Shown: positions 12,601 to 27,897, counted from the stretch's first letter. The stretch is DNA of 64,000 nt from Chiua virens (GCA_019787685.1 JAHNUO010000015.1:434001-498000), one strand, 5' to 3'. Made by a program: numbers and translations. Notes: a model not told the origin generated them from the sequence alone.

Positions 12601-15600
12601 ATTCTAGCCATTACTGATATGACCTCGAAATTTGCTCCCCAAACTCGCGCTCATGATGGTAAGTCTTCTCATACCTTATGTTCGGATCAAAACCCACGCA
12701 ATCTACCAGCTACGTACAATTCCTTGGACGCCAAATCGATCGCCACCGGACATGATGCAGCCACAACCGTCTACACCTCGCCCAACATGACCTTCGTCCC
12801 CGAACCCCATAACAACGAAGAGGAACTGCGGGCTCGAGCAGATGGGCGATTTGGTACAGCGGATTGTTTTCAATGGCCGCAGACATACAGTAAAGAATTT
12901 TGTTATGCTGTCTGCATCCGTCGCAAGGAGCACTACTCACCGCCCGACCCTTTGTTATGGGCGTGGTATCGCCCCACGCCGGAAGACTTCGAACCTCTTC
13001 CTCACGCCGCCTTTCAAGTTGGGAAGCTGAAGCAAGAAAAGGCAGTCGGCGTCGTTTCTTTGCATCAGATTGCGTCTGAGCGCCACCAGGCATGGAAGAA
13101 CACCCGTGGTGACAAGCAGGACATTGCAAGTAGGATGATCCAGAGCCTGAAACACGACACTATGTTGCTCCTCACTCACCCGCTTACATACCGTGATATC
13201 ATTGTTTTCGTCGCCGAAGCCCAACGGTACTTCCTCGACATCATGGCGTTCATCGACTACGTTACTTATGTTCAACCTCATATCGCCTACCCGTCTGGTC
13301 CCCCCCTTCCTGTCCGATCCCACTGGATGGGATGCTTCACGCAAGACACGAAAACCTGCGACGACCTGTTCCACGTGGGTGTGCCAGTGTGGTTGATCCG
13401 TCCCCGCCTCTCAATCACTCCGGACACGAACATCGAGAAGCATGTCAGGTTCACGTTTCCCGACGATATCATCCGTGGCATGTACGCCGAAGCTGGCAGA
13501 TCCGTCCAACCCTTTGCAAACCTGTATCTCGGAAAAGGGGGCTTCGATCGTCACTTTCACACTCGGCGCGCCTATACACCTTCTTACAACCAGAAGCCCA
13601 GCATTTCAGATTCGTCCACCCCTCAGCTTTCCTCGCAAGCAGGTAAAATGCCCACTCAAGCTAAGTCCAGGAGAGCAGAGAAGAAGCAGAAGCACACTCG
13701 ACCTGGACCCCAGTCAGGTAGGTCATGTCAATGTCTACCGACATTATCGATACGGCGTGGGCTAACCTGCTGTGAAGCAATTTCCGCAGGTCGCAACAAG
13801 TGGGTAGAGCTGCAGGTGCCCGAGATGCCGCTAGCCTTCCAGGTTTGGGTCGACGCGTTGAAACGCATCGACAAAGACCCGTCCAGGGTGAAGAAAGGTT
13901 TGGTGGATCAGGGGTATCGTGTCCCCGAACCACCTCTGCTTATCTCGTCACCGTCCCCCGAACGTCGCCAACGCTTCATGACGAACTGGCTTGCGATTCG
14001 CGCGCTGTGGATTAGTCGGCTCGATCACAGCCCCCCCGCCCGCTTCCCATCTCCCCAACAGTGGAGGGAGATTCTCAATGGCGTGCCCTTCAAGGAGGAC
14101 ATGGAAGGCGCAGCCACGAGCAGCAAATCTAGTAAGCTGGCCGTGCTGGAAGCGTTTGGGGAAGAATTCGCTGCCCTGACATCGCAAGGATCGAATCTTG
14201 CACCCAAGGAACAGGTGGAATGGCGGGGCAAATTAATTCCAATCGCCTCGCTGACCAACCCCCCGACCCGTCTCATCAAAGCTATTTTATGGGAGTTGTA
14301 CGAGACTGGCTGGCGATACGAGCTTTGTGCTCTCGACCAAGCTCTTAATCCTCGCCTCTGGGCTGAACATCGTTCCGAACGACTGAGCTTCATCTGCGGT
14401 ATTTTCCCGGGCAGCTCTGGGCTCATGCTTTGGTCAGAGCCTCTGCCATCCAAAGCTAGCAATCATGGATTCACGGACAGTTTCTCTGACAACGAGCAGG
14501 TCCTCAACGCATTCTGTCTACTTCTCTCCACCTGGCCGGATGCTCACCCTTCTTTTTCGAACACCAATTTGATACCGGGATCGAAATATGTAGAAGTATA
14601 CGAGGTCATGTCGCGGGCGTGTTTTTTTTACATCCAGACGTTTTATGATTACTTTGGTCGTCCCCCTCTCCTTCCCCACCGGTTTCCCTTCGACTATCAT
14701 GATGTATAATTTTTAACAGTATGATGTATGATTATAATGTAGCTTTCCCCTCAATTTATGCAATCCGTTTTCACTTGCGACATTGTGCGGTTAACCCTGG
14801 GATTTCAGCCCTACGCCATTAAATTAATGTAGTGTAACTTTGAATGTCCGCTTATTGACACCACGTGACGACAAAAACAAATAATTACAATTAGATTATG
14901 AAACGTAGACAGATACGCGACGCGTATTTGTCAATGACATCGATTCATCTTGGACCTAGCCATCATGCATCATGCATCCCAGACGGACGTTGACACTGCC
15001 GCCCACCTTCGTCCCGCCTCGTCGACATTGATCAATCACTCAAGCTTTCTCCTCGTCTGAATCCTTCTGCCTCAAGACCCGGCCCGAATTTTCTTGTTTC
15101 TCAGAGTTGGCTTTGCGCCGCTCGAAATCTCTCGTGTTGACTTTGCGTCGCACAGAGAACGCTTTTGGACTTTGTGTCCATAGGTCGCCCCGTCGCCTCG
15201 AATCGAGCGACAGTGGGGTTAAAGACCTTTTGAAGCGCTTTCGTCTAGGTTCAGTTTAAGGACTCGGAATCCCTCTCCTGGACCTCCGAATCGTTGTCAG
15301 ACTTTCGTCCCCTCCCAGGTGCGTGCTTTCCTTCATCGTCCTCTTCATCCTTCATCAGATCGGCGTGACTCTGAGCGTTATTTTAGCCTCGTTTCTCCCA
15401 TTGGCATCCATTCACCCGTTATGTCGACTCTCAGCTTGGATTGTGCCGGAACGTCGAGTGCTTCGATTCCAACGTGCTTTCAGCGTTTTCGGTGACATCA
15501 CTATGACATCAGGACATGCGGTGAGTGGTTGCTCGTTTGATTGCAACATGTTCTCAATCCTTTCACAGACATCATTGCCTCGTTTTCTCAACGTTTTCTC

Positions 15601-18600
15601 TTGTTCTTTTCAAATTCTGAGATTGAAGCAACTAGGTCTCCGCCGCTCAAAACTCGAACACTCCCAGCCTCTAACATCAAAATCTCAAGCTTCCCACTAT
15701 CTCGCGCTTCCGTATCACAACTTCCGTTGTGTCAAGATGGCCTCTGCTTTCAGGTGCCACCCCAATTGCGCTCGCACCTTCTTATCCCGGAGAGGCCTGA
15801 CGCAGCATCGAGCTACATGCGACATTTTCGGGCCTGCGCAGGCTGAGCGACTCGCACGCGCCAACTCAACCTTTCTATTGACGGAGGAGCCTCCCAACAA
15901 GCGGGTCAGACTTGACGCTGATGAGGTACGGCTTTCTATTGGATTCTTTGAATTCGTACCACTCAGATGGATTCCAGGGCGGTAGGCAAGTAAATCTTCC
16001 AGGGTCCTCGAATCCTTCGGCGTTGATCACGGTTTCAGACGTTACTGAGGTAAGGTTTTGACCATTTTCGTGCTTTTCTCACCCTGACCCAGTATTTCGA
16101 GTCAGCAGAGACCACAGTCCCATACTCAAGAAGTCCCAGCACCCTCGCAGGCTACGACTGAACCTTCCTCGCAACAAATACCCGATGCCCCTGACATCAC
16201 AGGCACTGAATCGCAGCCCCTTCCCCCTCGTAATCGACGGGTACCTGCAAGGTATCGAGACTTGCTCCCTGAGCCACCGTTACCAGCAGTTGATCCCCAC
16301 CCTACCCCCGCAACCACTTCGATTATCCCTCGTGTCTTTCTGCACGTGTGGGATTCCTTCACTACATGGTTCAATAACTTCGGTATCGCTCGTGCATATC
16401 GCCATCGCCCGTCGCACGATCCCGACTCATTCGTTTCCATGGATGAATTGTCTCAGCCTAGCCAGGACATTCTCCCTAGCTCGGTCAACGGAAACTACTC
16501 CCCGCCCTGGCCATGGGCAAACATGTCTATCTGGCGAATCATGAACTGGAAAAATACTGGTAGTAGTCATAAATCCGATTCAGAACTCACACGACTGGTT
16601 CACGAGGTCCTCCAAGCCCCCGACTTCGACATCCAGGATCTGTCGAGATTTGATGCTTCTAGAGAGACATCTCGGTTTGACGCTGCTGAGAAGGAGATAC
16701 CACCAGAAGACATATTCGGGATCGACAGATGGAAACGTGCATCGGTCGACATATCAGTACCTACAAGGGAAAAGAAGGTGGAGGGCAATGGGTTGACGTT
16801 CTCGGTGGGCGGTCTTCGCTACAGGCCAATCCTAGATGTCGTGCGAGCAGTATTTGCAGAGGCATCATCGAAGAATTTCCATCTCACCCCTTTCAAAAGG
16901 ATTTGGAAATCCCCGGTCACCGGTCGCCACCAACGCGTTTATGATGAACTGTACACCTCGGACGCCTGGAACCAAGCCCATGACGAAGTGATGAAGCAGA
17001 GAAGAGACGACGGCTGCAAGTTGGAAAGAGTAGTTTCCGGTCTCATGTTCTGGTCGGATTCGACTCGGCTCGCACAGTTTGGGCATGCGTCTGCATGGCC
17101 CATCTATCTTTTTTTTGGAAATCTCTCCAAATACATTCGGTCCAATCCTGAGTCGGGGTGCTGTCATCCGATTGCGTTTATCCCTTCTGTAGGTTGATTT
17201 TCTTCTTTCTTGCGCTGCTCTTGAAGTCTCACCCAAACCCTCAGCTTCCAGAGTCCATCAAAATTTTTTTGTCCTCGGTGTCTGGCAAGAAACACAACCA
17301 CGACCTTCTCGTTCATTGCAAGCGAGAACTCATTCATGCGATCTGGACATTATTGCTCGACGATGATTTTATCGAGGCTTACAAGAATGGAATCGTCGTG
17401 AAATGCTTCGACGGCATCACCAGGAGGGTATACCCCAGGATATTTACTTACTCAGCCGACTATCCAGAAAAGTGAGTGAATTGCGTGCGTATCCTGGTGC
17501 AAATTTACGACTGATTGTTTGGAAGAGTTCTCCTTGCTACCATCCGGGACAAAGGTTATTGCCCTTGTCCTCGTTGCCTCATCCCAAAATCCATGTTCCA
17601 TTGCACCGGATTTCTCAGAGACATCGCTGCAAGATTTTCTCAAGCAAGAACATACTTGGCGCATAAGATCGAACTTGCGCGACGGAAAATTTATGTCCTT
17701 GGCCGGCCGTTGAAGGGTACAGCTGTGGAAACTCTTCTCAAGGACCAGTCACTGGTTCCGACTTTGGTAAGAATCATATTTAACTTTTCGGGAGCCAGCT
17801 AACTACCCCTCCCAGAATTCTTTTTGCGAGCGACTCTCTCCCTTTGGATTCAAATTGTACCCGATTCTTGTTGTAGATTTACTCCACGAATTCGAGCTTG
17901 GCATTCTCAAGTCGGTTCTCAAGCATCTTCTCCGATTGATTTATGCTGTTGATCCACGTAAGATCGACATACTTAATGAACGGTGCGTTTGACATTCTTC
18001 CAACAATGTGGTTACTGAAAAGTGGTCTGATAGATTCACGCAAATATCATCCTTTGGATTGAACGGAATCCGCCGTTTCCCTCCAGATGTAGCGAACACC
18101 AGCCAGCGACCGGCATGGTTCTTTGAGCACGTATTACAGGTAGGGTCTTTGCATGTTTCGTCTCAGTTCGTAGTGATTAAGGGGCTTTACTACAGTGTTC
18201 CATCCCCGTATTTGAAGGACTTTTTCCTCCTGCGCACGACTCAAACATTCAGCGCCTCTTATTCCGACTCTCCGAATGGCACGCACTAGCCAAGCTTCGA
18301 ATTCACACGGACGATTCGCTCATACTCCTTCAGCAGTCGTTACGGACCCTTTGTGATCAGCTTCGCCAGTTTCAACGAGTCACCTGCGCCGCCTTCATCA
18401 CTCACGAATTACCTGCGGAAGCTGCACAACGGCAGAGGAGGGAATTAGCTGATGTCAAGGCTGGACGTCGAAAGAAAGAAGTACGCTCGGCGGGCTCGCT
18501 CCCAAAAATGTTCAATCTCAACACATACAAGTTCCATGCTCTGGGTGATTACGTCTCAATGATCAAGACGTTCGGGACGACTGACTCGTTCTCAACCCAA

Positions 18601-20964
18601 GTTGTAAGTCTGAAACTTTTTTTTATACCTAAAATTTCATTTCTTTTACTGCATTCTGACGTACGGTTACCTTCAGGGAGAGCTGGCGCACCGTCAAATC
18701 AAGAGGATGTATGGACTTTCGAACAAGAAGAACGTCGAAGATCAATTTGCGAGGCAAGAGCGTCGCCGCACTCTCCTGAGGCGACAGCACGAGCAGGACC
18801 AAGTTGCAGATGATGTTGACTCTTCGCCGATGCTGCATCACTCGATGGCAAGCCAAGCTCGAAAGGACAACGTTCTTAATCTGTCTCGGTTCCTTCTCAA
18901 CCATATTGACGACCCGGCCGTCAAGGTGAGCGACTTTGGCTGATGCACATATATGCTTACATGTCTTCCAGCCCGATTTCATCGCGTGTCTCAAGGACCA
19001 CCTGTTGTCCAGACTACTCCGCTTGGACTTTGACGGTGACGAGCGAGTATTCACCCCAGAGGAACGAAATGAATTGCGTTTTCTAAACCCAGACCGAATC
19101 GTGGAATCAAGAATTGTTCGCATCAACTACACAAGCTATGATATCCGCAGAGCTCATGATTGCCTGCGGACAGACCGTTCTTCTTTCCTCATGACTCTAT
19201 CGAGGGAAGAAGAAGCCAATTGTCACCCCTTCTGGTACTGCCAGCTACTCAAAGCATTCAGTATTGACGTTTCATACTCTCCCGGAGGTGTTAGTGGTTC
19301 AAAGGAGACGATGGAGGTTCTGTGGGTCCGTTGGCTCGGAACTGATCCGGACCATAAGGGGGGTTTCCGGCAGTGTACTCTTCCAAAGGTTGGATTTGTG
19401 CCTGAAGGTGGAGACAGCCCTGCTTTCGGGTTTTTGGATCCCTCTCTGGTGATCCGTGGGTGTCACCTCATTCCAGCATTCATAGATGGTCGTACCGATC
19501 AATTCTTACGGGGCGGCATGTCAGTAGCCAGACTACCTGGGGAGTCTGATGATTGGGCAAGGTATTATGTAAATATGTGGGCTTTATTTCACATATTTCG
19601 ACGTCTTACATGCTAACAGGAATCAGTTTTGCTGATAGAGACATGTTCACCCGCTATGCGGCAATTGGTGTAGGTCATGACACCATGCATGTACGACACA
19701 ACCATGGCCTGGTCGACGAGCAATTAGCTGCTGACGATGAAGATGTCGACGGCCCAGGTATTGAAGATACTCAGACAGCGCACACATCTCAAAATGAGGA
19801 CGACGACGACGACGACGACGACGACAAAGAAGAAGAAGAAGAAAATGAATCAGATGTTGATAGTGACGAGAGTAGTATGAGTGACGGCTATGACGACAGC
19901 GATCACGACGCTTGAAATATAGCTATTATAAACACGAATGTAGTTCTGTGGTACATTCGAAGTTATTACCTACCAATTTGTGAAAGAATGACCAGATTTA
20001 AATAGAAACAATGATACGGTGTTGGTCATGATGCCAAGGGCTCACAACTCCTTGCAATGATTGCAGAAACTTTGAAAGCACTAAATTTTTAGGAAAGATA
20101 TTATCAGCAACTACCACAATGGCAGTAGCGTACGGGAAATGTGCCAATGCCTTGCCAATATGTATATTCCGCGATAATGATGTCAACGATCCTCATAGTA
20201 TGGCAACAATCTTATAATATGTGTAATTCCTTTTCAGACCTCGGTAAGATCTCCAATGATGAATGATATTGATTACACAAGCAACTCTCAGCAAGTTAGA
20301 TATAATGATAGGGTATTGGCCGTGATGTAGGCACTTGTCCGACACAGAGACGATCGTGGCCGCCCGCTCGTCGTTCTCGACGCATAACTGTGTGATGAAA
20401 TCCATGCCTGCCATGGACAATCTGGATGACGAACATGCCTGGGACGCGGTGGACATACCTGCACTGTCGTTCCAGTACTTTCTCGCGACGGGCTCCAAAG
20501 GTACGTCAGGGAACTCCTCCATGATATACTTGACCAACAACGACGTGCTTGGCGGCTTTTTCGCGGCAGACGCTAATGTCGCATCCGTCGCAGCGATAAA
20601 CGTATCAGGAACGAGCACAAGCGAGGGGTAATGGATGTGCATCTGATGCAGCGTCTTGACGTACGTAGGGCGATCGGCCAGCTTCCAGTACATGAGCTAG
20701 ATCAGAGAGGATGGCATACGGCCGTACCTGCACAAGCATGACGCGTCCCGTGTCTTTATCCATGGCAGCGATGCCTACTTCGTGCGCGACGCCTCGGCTT
20801 TCGAGGAGAGCGATCACATAGCTTCCTTCATGTCGTGTCGAGGCCGCAGTCTGTGGGCGAGCAGTTCCTGGGCGCGTCGTTCCCGAGCGTGCGGTCCACG
20901 GACGTATGGTCGTGTAAGTATTGCGCGACTGGCCCGTGTAGGAACAGGACGGCGTAGATGTCAT
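631..20964 (-). CDS. MSH4: MSH4, meiotic MutS homologue, split by a 16.5-kb intron
   Basis: MutS-family ATPase. MSH4 pairs with MSH5 to stabilise Holliday-junction intermediates and promote meiotic crossovers; it lacks the mismatch-recognition domain. Exons 1-3 (20,964-20,728; 20,681-20,459; 20,407-20,335) encode the start and the connector domain, with [10 protein letters not shown] and RKYWNDSAG. After the large intron, exon 4 (3,817-3,623) continues with [15 protein letters not shown]. Lever and clamp segments follow, including [15 protein letters not shown] near 3,300. The ATPase end has [20 protein letters not shown] near 2,090, Walker A GPNMSGKST assembled over an 8-nt exon, Walker B DELGRGTS at 1,531-1,508, THFHEL-like SHFHELS, and a C-terminus [19 protein letters not shown]. 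The stop is at 631-633. All junctions I checked close in frame with GT-AG introns of about 45-70 nt except the giant one. Length is roughly 800-850 residues, normal for the family. The start lies 337 bp downstream of the RPB1 stop. Confidence 0.9.
1897..1904 (-). other. 8-nt microexon inside the MSH4 Walker A motif
   Basis: The preceding exon ends GGC CCA AA at 1,957 with donor gtgagc. An acceptor gctcag then opens the 8-base exon CATGTCTG, followed at once by donor gtacgc. The next exon starts GGAAGAGTACATAC at 1,849. Joined, these give [13 protein letters not shown], the canonical MutS P-loop. The flanking introns are 52 nt (1,905-1,956) and 47 nt (1,850-1,896). No other combination of nearby splice sites that I tried restores this motif. 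Because 8 is not a multiple of three, skipping it would both break the P-loop and shift the frame. Confidence 0.85.
3895..4255. repeat. AT-rich imperfect tandem repeat at the left end of the insertion
   Basis: Three to four degenerate copies of a segment resembling ataacagtaggctg followed about 15-20 bases later by tgtcagacagtcagt occur near 3,950-3,990, 4,068-4,110, 4,144-4,185 and, weaker, 4,235-4,260. Spacing is about 75-120 bp. The stretch is much richer in A and T than the surrounding genes and has no credible coding frame. It lies just inside the acceptor of the giant MSH4 intron, so it may be the end region of an inserted element. Bases 4,256-4,658 hold nothing further that I can identify. 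Confidence 0.5.
4659..6182 (-). CDS. DUF6698-family protein
   Basis: Multi-exon minus-strand gene. The first exon (6,182 to about 6,020) starts [18 protein letters not shown] second carries [20 protein letters not shown] (about 5,960-5,900). Then come [16 protein letters not shown] (about 5,790), a segment with RTDDTHRLK and RGFYND...LCP (5,640-5,470), [19 protein letters not shown] (about 5,390-5,335), and RAIAYVACQ joined over an intron to [16 protein letters not shown]...WWNRRV (5,090-4,820). This order matches DUF6698, a family of unknown function that is multicopy in Agaricomycetes. The C-terminus is lysine- and serine-rich (KRRISSSS). The gene sits inside the MSH4 intron in the same orientation as MSH4. 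Frames look open, so it may be functional. Exact inner splice sites are uncertain. Confidence 0.7.
6335..6625. repeat. GC-rich imperfect tandem repeat, three copies
   Basis: A segment of about 65-75 bp recurs at about 6,341-6,413, 6,430-6,491 and 6,552-6,621. Shared landmarks are ttcttgatgtact (6,419 and 6,541), tggaaggxcg, gccgggcaacgccacc-like blocks and acggccatggxxatacc. Spacing is about 90 and 122 bp. The repeat lies between the 5' end of the DUF6698 gene (minus) and the F-box gene (plus), a divergent intergenic region of 615 bp. It may be regulatory or simply a minisatellite. No coding function is supported. Confidence 0.6.
6798..7747 (+). CDS. F-box-like protein
   Basis: Exon 1 (6,798-6,922) encodes an N-terminal F-box-like helix bundle: [21 protein letters not shown], then [12 protein letters not shown] 52-nt intron (gtaagg...gtaag) leads to exon 2 from 6,975 ([13 protein letters not shown]), with leucine-rich segments such as [12 protein letters not shown] and LTHLSMTRR. 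The open frame ends at 7,647, but a good donor (gtatgt at 7,630) and acceptor (tcgtag) suggest a third exon ending at 7,747. Basidiomycete F-box proteins of this plan act as substrate adaptors of SCF ubiquitin ligases; the target is unknown. It is part of the block inserted in MSH4. Moderate confidence in the family, low in the last exon. Confidence 0.6.
7899..8045 (+). repeat. Dispersed repeat copy A
   Basis: Begins gcgcttcaaagag and runs through a core with ctatggacaca, gtccaaaagcgtt, gacacgaagtcaac and gcggcgcaaagccaactc. The same series occurs at 11,481-11,700 (plus) and, reverse-complemented, at 12,221-12,443 and 15,101-15,243. Copy A lies about 350 bp upstream of the orphan gene at 8,399. 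Bases 7,748-7,898 and 8,046-8,398 hold no gene I can support. Confidence 0.8.
8399..9335 (+). CDS. Orphan protein, low-complexity N-terminus and helical C-terminus
   Basis: Two exons: 8,399-8,821 and 8,868-9,335, joined by a 46-nt intron (gtacgt...aaatag) that gives [19 protein letters not shown] in frame; about 296 residues. The first 110 residues are rich in Ser and Pro with basic patches (NRRKKRLPS). The second half is charged and probably alpha-helical ([19 protein letters not shown]). It ends in an acidic tail. I recognise no domain. The first ATG in frame is used; an upstream GTG-led extension is unlikely. It lies between repeat copies A and B in the inserted block and is followed 171 bp later by another plus-strand gene, so both may be element cargo. 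Confidence 0.5.
9507..11045 (+). CDS. Orphan protein resembling the fungal DUF6532 group
   Basis: A 21-nt first exon (9,507-9,527, MAHTTSQ) is joined by a 51-nt intron (gtacgt...gttcag) to one long exon 9,579-11,045, giving about 495 residues. The N-terminal 140 residues are low complexity (Pro, His, Asn, Ile), followed by a basic patch (KKRVSRRN) and a Gly run encoded by (ggc)n at 10,214-10,240. The C-terminal half is a globular, helix-rich region ([48 protein letters not shown]). The C-terminal layout resembles the DUF6532 family found in many copies in Agaricomycetes, but I make that link only tentatively. No function is known. It lies between repeats A and B. Confidence 0.55.
11263..11345 (+). 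repeat. Dispersed repeat, degenerate partial copy B'
   Basis: The string gcgcttctaagttcgacacgag, then cagaaagattcgagcggcacaaagccagctcagcgagg, parallels the 3' half of copy B. Surrounding bases 11,190-11,480 form a degenerate tandem array: tactgtacttacttcgatgaa near 11,213 and cactgtacctaccttcgagga near 11,428 are homologous. Bases 11,046-11,262 contain only such short repeats (for example two ttgatggagtg units at 11,094 and 11,112). Confidence 0.55.
11481..11700 (+). repeat. Dispersed repeat copy B
   Basis: Longest copy. It shares the core with A and D and, with C, an additional 90 bp (gaggattccgggacgagg, then gcgaggctgcgatgaacgtc and ccaggtgcagaggcgtc). Within the core, three similar words (acacaaagtc, acacaaagtc, gcgcaaagcc) recur about 30 bp apart. 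B and C are near-identical inverted copies separated by 520 bp. Confidence 0.85.
11701..12220. other. Spacer between inverted repeats B and C
   Basis: Contains a ggc-rich run (11,731-11,748), a (caa)n run at 12,055-12,071 and no credible gene on either strand. The reading frames present are short and lack splice context. Together with B and C it forms a potential long stem-loop. Confidence 0.5.
12221..12443 (-). repeat. Dispersed repeat copy C with an internal flip
   Basis: The reverse complement matches copy B over most of its length, but the outer segment 12,408-12,442 (gggccttcaaccc through ctcgattcgcgg) stays in the plus orientation, the same as in B (11,490-11,522). So one block of about 33-35 bp is inverted relative to the rest of the copy. 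Copy C ends about 175 bp before the start of the next gene. Confidence 0.75.
12619..14709 (+). CDS. Large uncharacterised Agaricomycete protein
   Basis: The whole stretch is open, but two introns are likely because they have good signals and lengths divisible by three: 12,659-12,709 (gtaagt...taccag) and 13,718-13,789 (gtaggt...ccgcag). The protein would then be about 655 residues. The middle has [20 protein letters not shown] and [13 protein letters not shown], a pattern I have seen in multicopy hypothetical proteins of mushroom genomes (promoter-proximal GAFT-like block followed by a GIPVWL block). A basic linker ([12 protein letters not shown]) separates it from a helical C-terminal half ([16 protein letters not shown]). 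No catalytic motif is visible. It lies between repeat copies C and D in the inserted block and points at the transposase gene. Confidence 0.6.
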   Translation: MTSKFAPQTRAHDGKSSHTLCSDQNPRNLPATYNSLDAKSIATGHDAATTVYTSPNMTFVPEPHNNEEELRARADGRFGTADCFQWPQTYSKEFCYAVCIRRKEHYSPPDPLLWAWYRPTPEDFEPLPHAAFQVGKLKQEKAVGVVSLHQIASERHQAWKNTRGDKQDIASRMIQSLKHDTMLLLTHPLTYRDIIVFVAEAQRYFLDIMAFIDYVTYVQPHIAYPSGPPLPVRSHWMGCFTQDTKTCDDLFHVGVPVWLIRPRLSITPDTNIEKHVRFTFPDDIIRGMYAEAGRSVQPFANLYLGKGGFDRHFHTRRAYTPSYNQKPSISDSSTPQLSSQAGKMPTQAKSRRAEKKQKHTRPGPQSGRSCQCLPTLSIRRGLTCCEAISAGRNKWVELQVPEMPLAFQVWVDALKRIDKDPSRVKKGLVDQGYRVPEPPLLISSPSPERRQRFMTNWLAIRALWISRLDHSPPARFPSPQQWREILNGVPFKEDMEGAATSSKSSKLAVLEAFGEEFAALTSQGSNLAPKEQVEWRGKLIPIASLTNPPTRLIKAILWELYETGWRYELCALDQALNPRLWAEHRSERLSFICGIFPGSSGLMLWSEPLPSKASNHGFTDSFSDNEQVLNAFCLLLSTWPDAHPSFSNTNLIPGSKYVEVYEVMSRACFFYIQTFYDYFGRPPLLPHRFPFDYHDV
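14710..15100. other. AT-rich intergenic stretch, no gene seen
   Basis: Follows the stop of the orphan gene. It contains catcatgcatcatgcatcc, a short palindromic run near 14,962-14,980, and no open frame with splice support. It ends where repeat copy D begins. Confidence 0.5.
15101..15243 (-). repeat. Dispersed repeat copy D upstream of the transposase
   Basis: The reverse complement begins gcgcttcaaaaggtc, matching the outer edge of copy A, and continues through the shared core to gcgcaaagccaactc. Copies A (plus) and D (minus) therefore face each other as inverted repeats about 7.3 kb apart. D lies about 490 bp upstream of the transposase ATG, so it could be part of the element end or its promoter region. 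Confidence 0.8.
15737..19915 (+). CDS. Plavaka-family DNA transposase, multi-exon
   Basis: Starts [15 protein letters not shown] with a C2HC-like zinc finger (C-x3-C ... H-x3-C in [10 protein letters not shown]), typical of Plavaka proteins. Later blocks follow the family in order: [40 protein letters not shown] (16,260-17,110); [17 protein letters not shown] and [20 protein letters not shown] (17,430-17,590); [19 protein letters not shown] (17,870-17,930); [20 protein letters not shown] (18,510-18,570); [32 protein letters not shown] near 19,630. It ends in an Asp/Glu run encoded by (gac)n and (gaa)n at 19,797-19,845. About ten short introns are needed and I saw no obvious stop inside the conserved blocks, so it may be complete. 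Plavaka elements are CACTA-like cut-and-paste transposons of fungi. It is antisense to MSH4. Confidence 0.85.
20006..20330. repeat. Imperfect direct repeat at the right end of the insertion
   Basis: acaatgatacggtgttggtc followed by atgatgcc (from about 20,008) resembles ataatgatagggtattggcc followed by gtgatgta (from about 20,303) at roughly 22 of 28 positions. A third related word, ttggtaatggccggcaatgt, is at about 4,014 near the opposite end. Bases 19,916-20,334 are AT-rich and hold no gene. Confidence 0.4.
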
Positions 20965-21301
20965 AGTGATAGTGTGAAACAGCTCAACGTTGTAAACTTT
21001 CCTCGAATATAAAGCATGGCCGTTTCACCACAAACGTATATGCATCTACCTCGTATAGTAAACTAAGTGCTTATTCTACATGGAATGGCTAGACATGAAA
21101 GGGGTGGAAATATAAAGAGAATCGAAGGCGACAATAGCAAGCCAAGATTAGGTGCTAGCTCAGAAACCAGTACATCCCAAGAGCCCGCACGTCAACTAGC
21201 GCACCCAGCAACGACAACAGGCATGTGGCGTAGGAACGACACGATGACATGACCCGAACTAGCACCCGACAACAAATCAACAAGATGTGGCTGCGGGGAA
21301 C
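20965..21301. other. RPB1-MSH4 intergenic region
   Basis: 337 bp between the RPB1 stop and the MSH4 start, both genes on the minus strand. It must hold the RPB1 3' UTR and the MSH4 promoter. AT-rich stretches near 21,000-21,060 could be either. No clear TATA box or meiotic control element is identified. Confidence 0.5.

Positions 21302-27897
<6,596 letters not shown>

Larger units (their letters stand above)
3841..20320. mobile_element. Inserted block in MSH4, probably nested or composite transposon DNA
   Basis: The outer limits are inferred from where normal MSH4 intron sequence should end. Inside are a Plavaka transposase, four unrelated-looking cargo genes plus DUF6698, and inverted copies of one repeat (A and B facing C and D). 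I found no clear terminal inverted repeat of the CACTA type and no certain target-site duplication at the edges, so I cannot say whether it is one large element or several insertions. Weak similarity between 4,010-4,035, 20,006-20,036 and 20,301-20,330 (ggtattggccgtgatgta-like) hints that the two ends belong together. Confidence 0.45.
3818..20334 (-). other. 16.5-kb MSH4 intron filled by inserted DNA
   Basis: Donor side: coding ...GTG TCG GAC AA followed by gtgcct at 20,334. Acceptor side: gctgcgacag ending at 3,818, then GTACTATGC. The junction gives ...[13 protein letters not shown], which is contiguous in MSH4 proteins as I recall them, so reading phase is kept across 16,517 bp. The last 30 bases before the acceptor contain a normal branch-like ctgtgattgac. 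This suggests an ordinary intron of about 50 nt that was interrupted. The donor gtgcct is weaker than the GTRNGT typical of the other introns. The intron contains genes on both strands, most of them antisense to MSH4. Whether it can be spliced is not visible from sequence. Confidence 0.8.

Noticed and set aside
631..20964. Treating the two MSH4 halves as separate genes or a plain pseudogene.
   Set aside because: The halves are non-overlapping, in order, on one strand, and join in exact phase at plausible splice sites.
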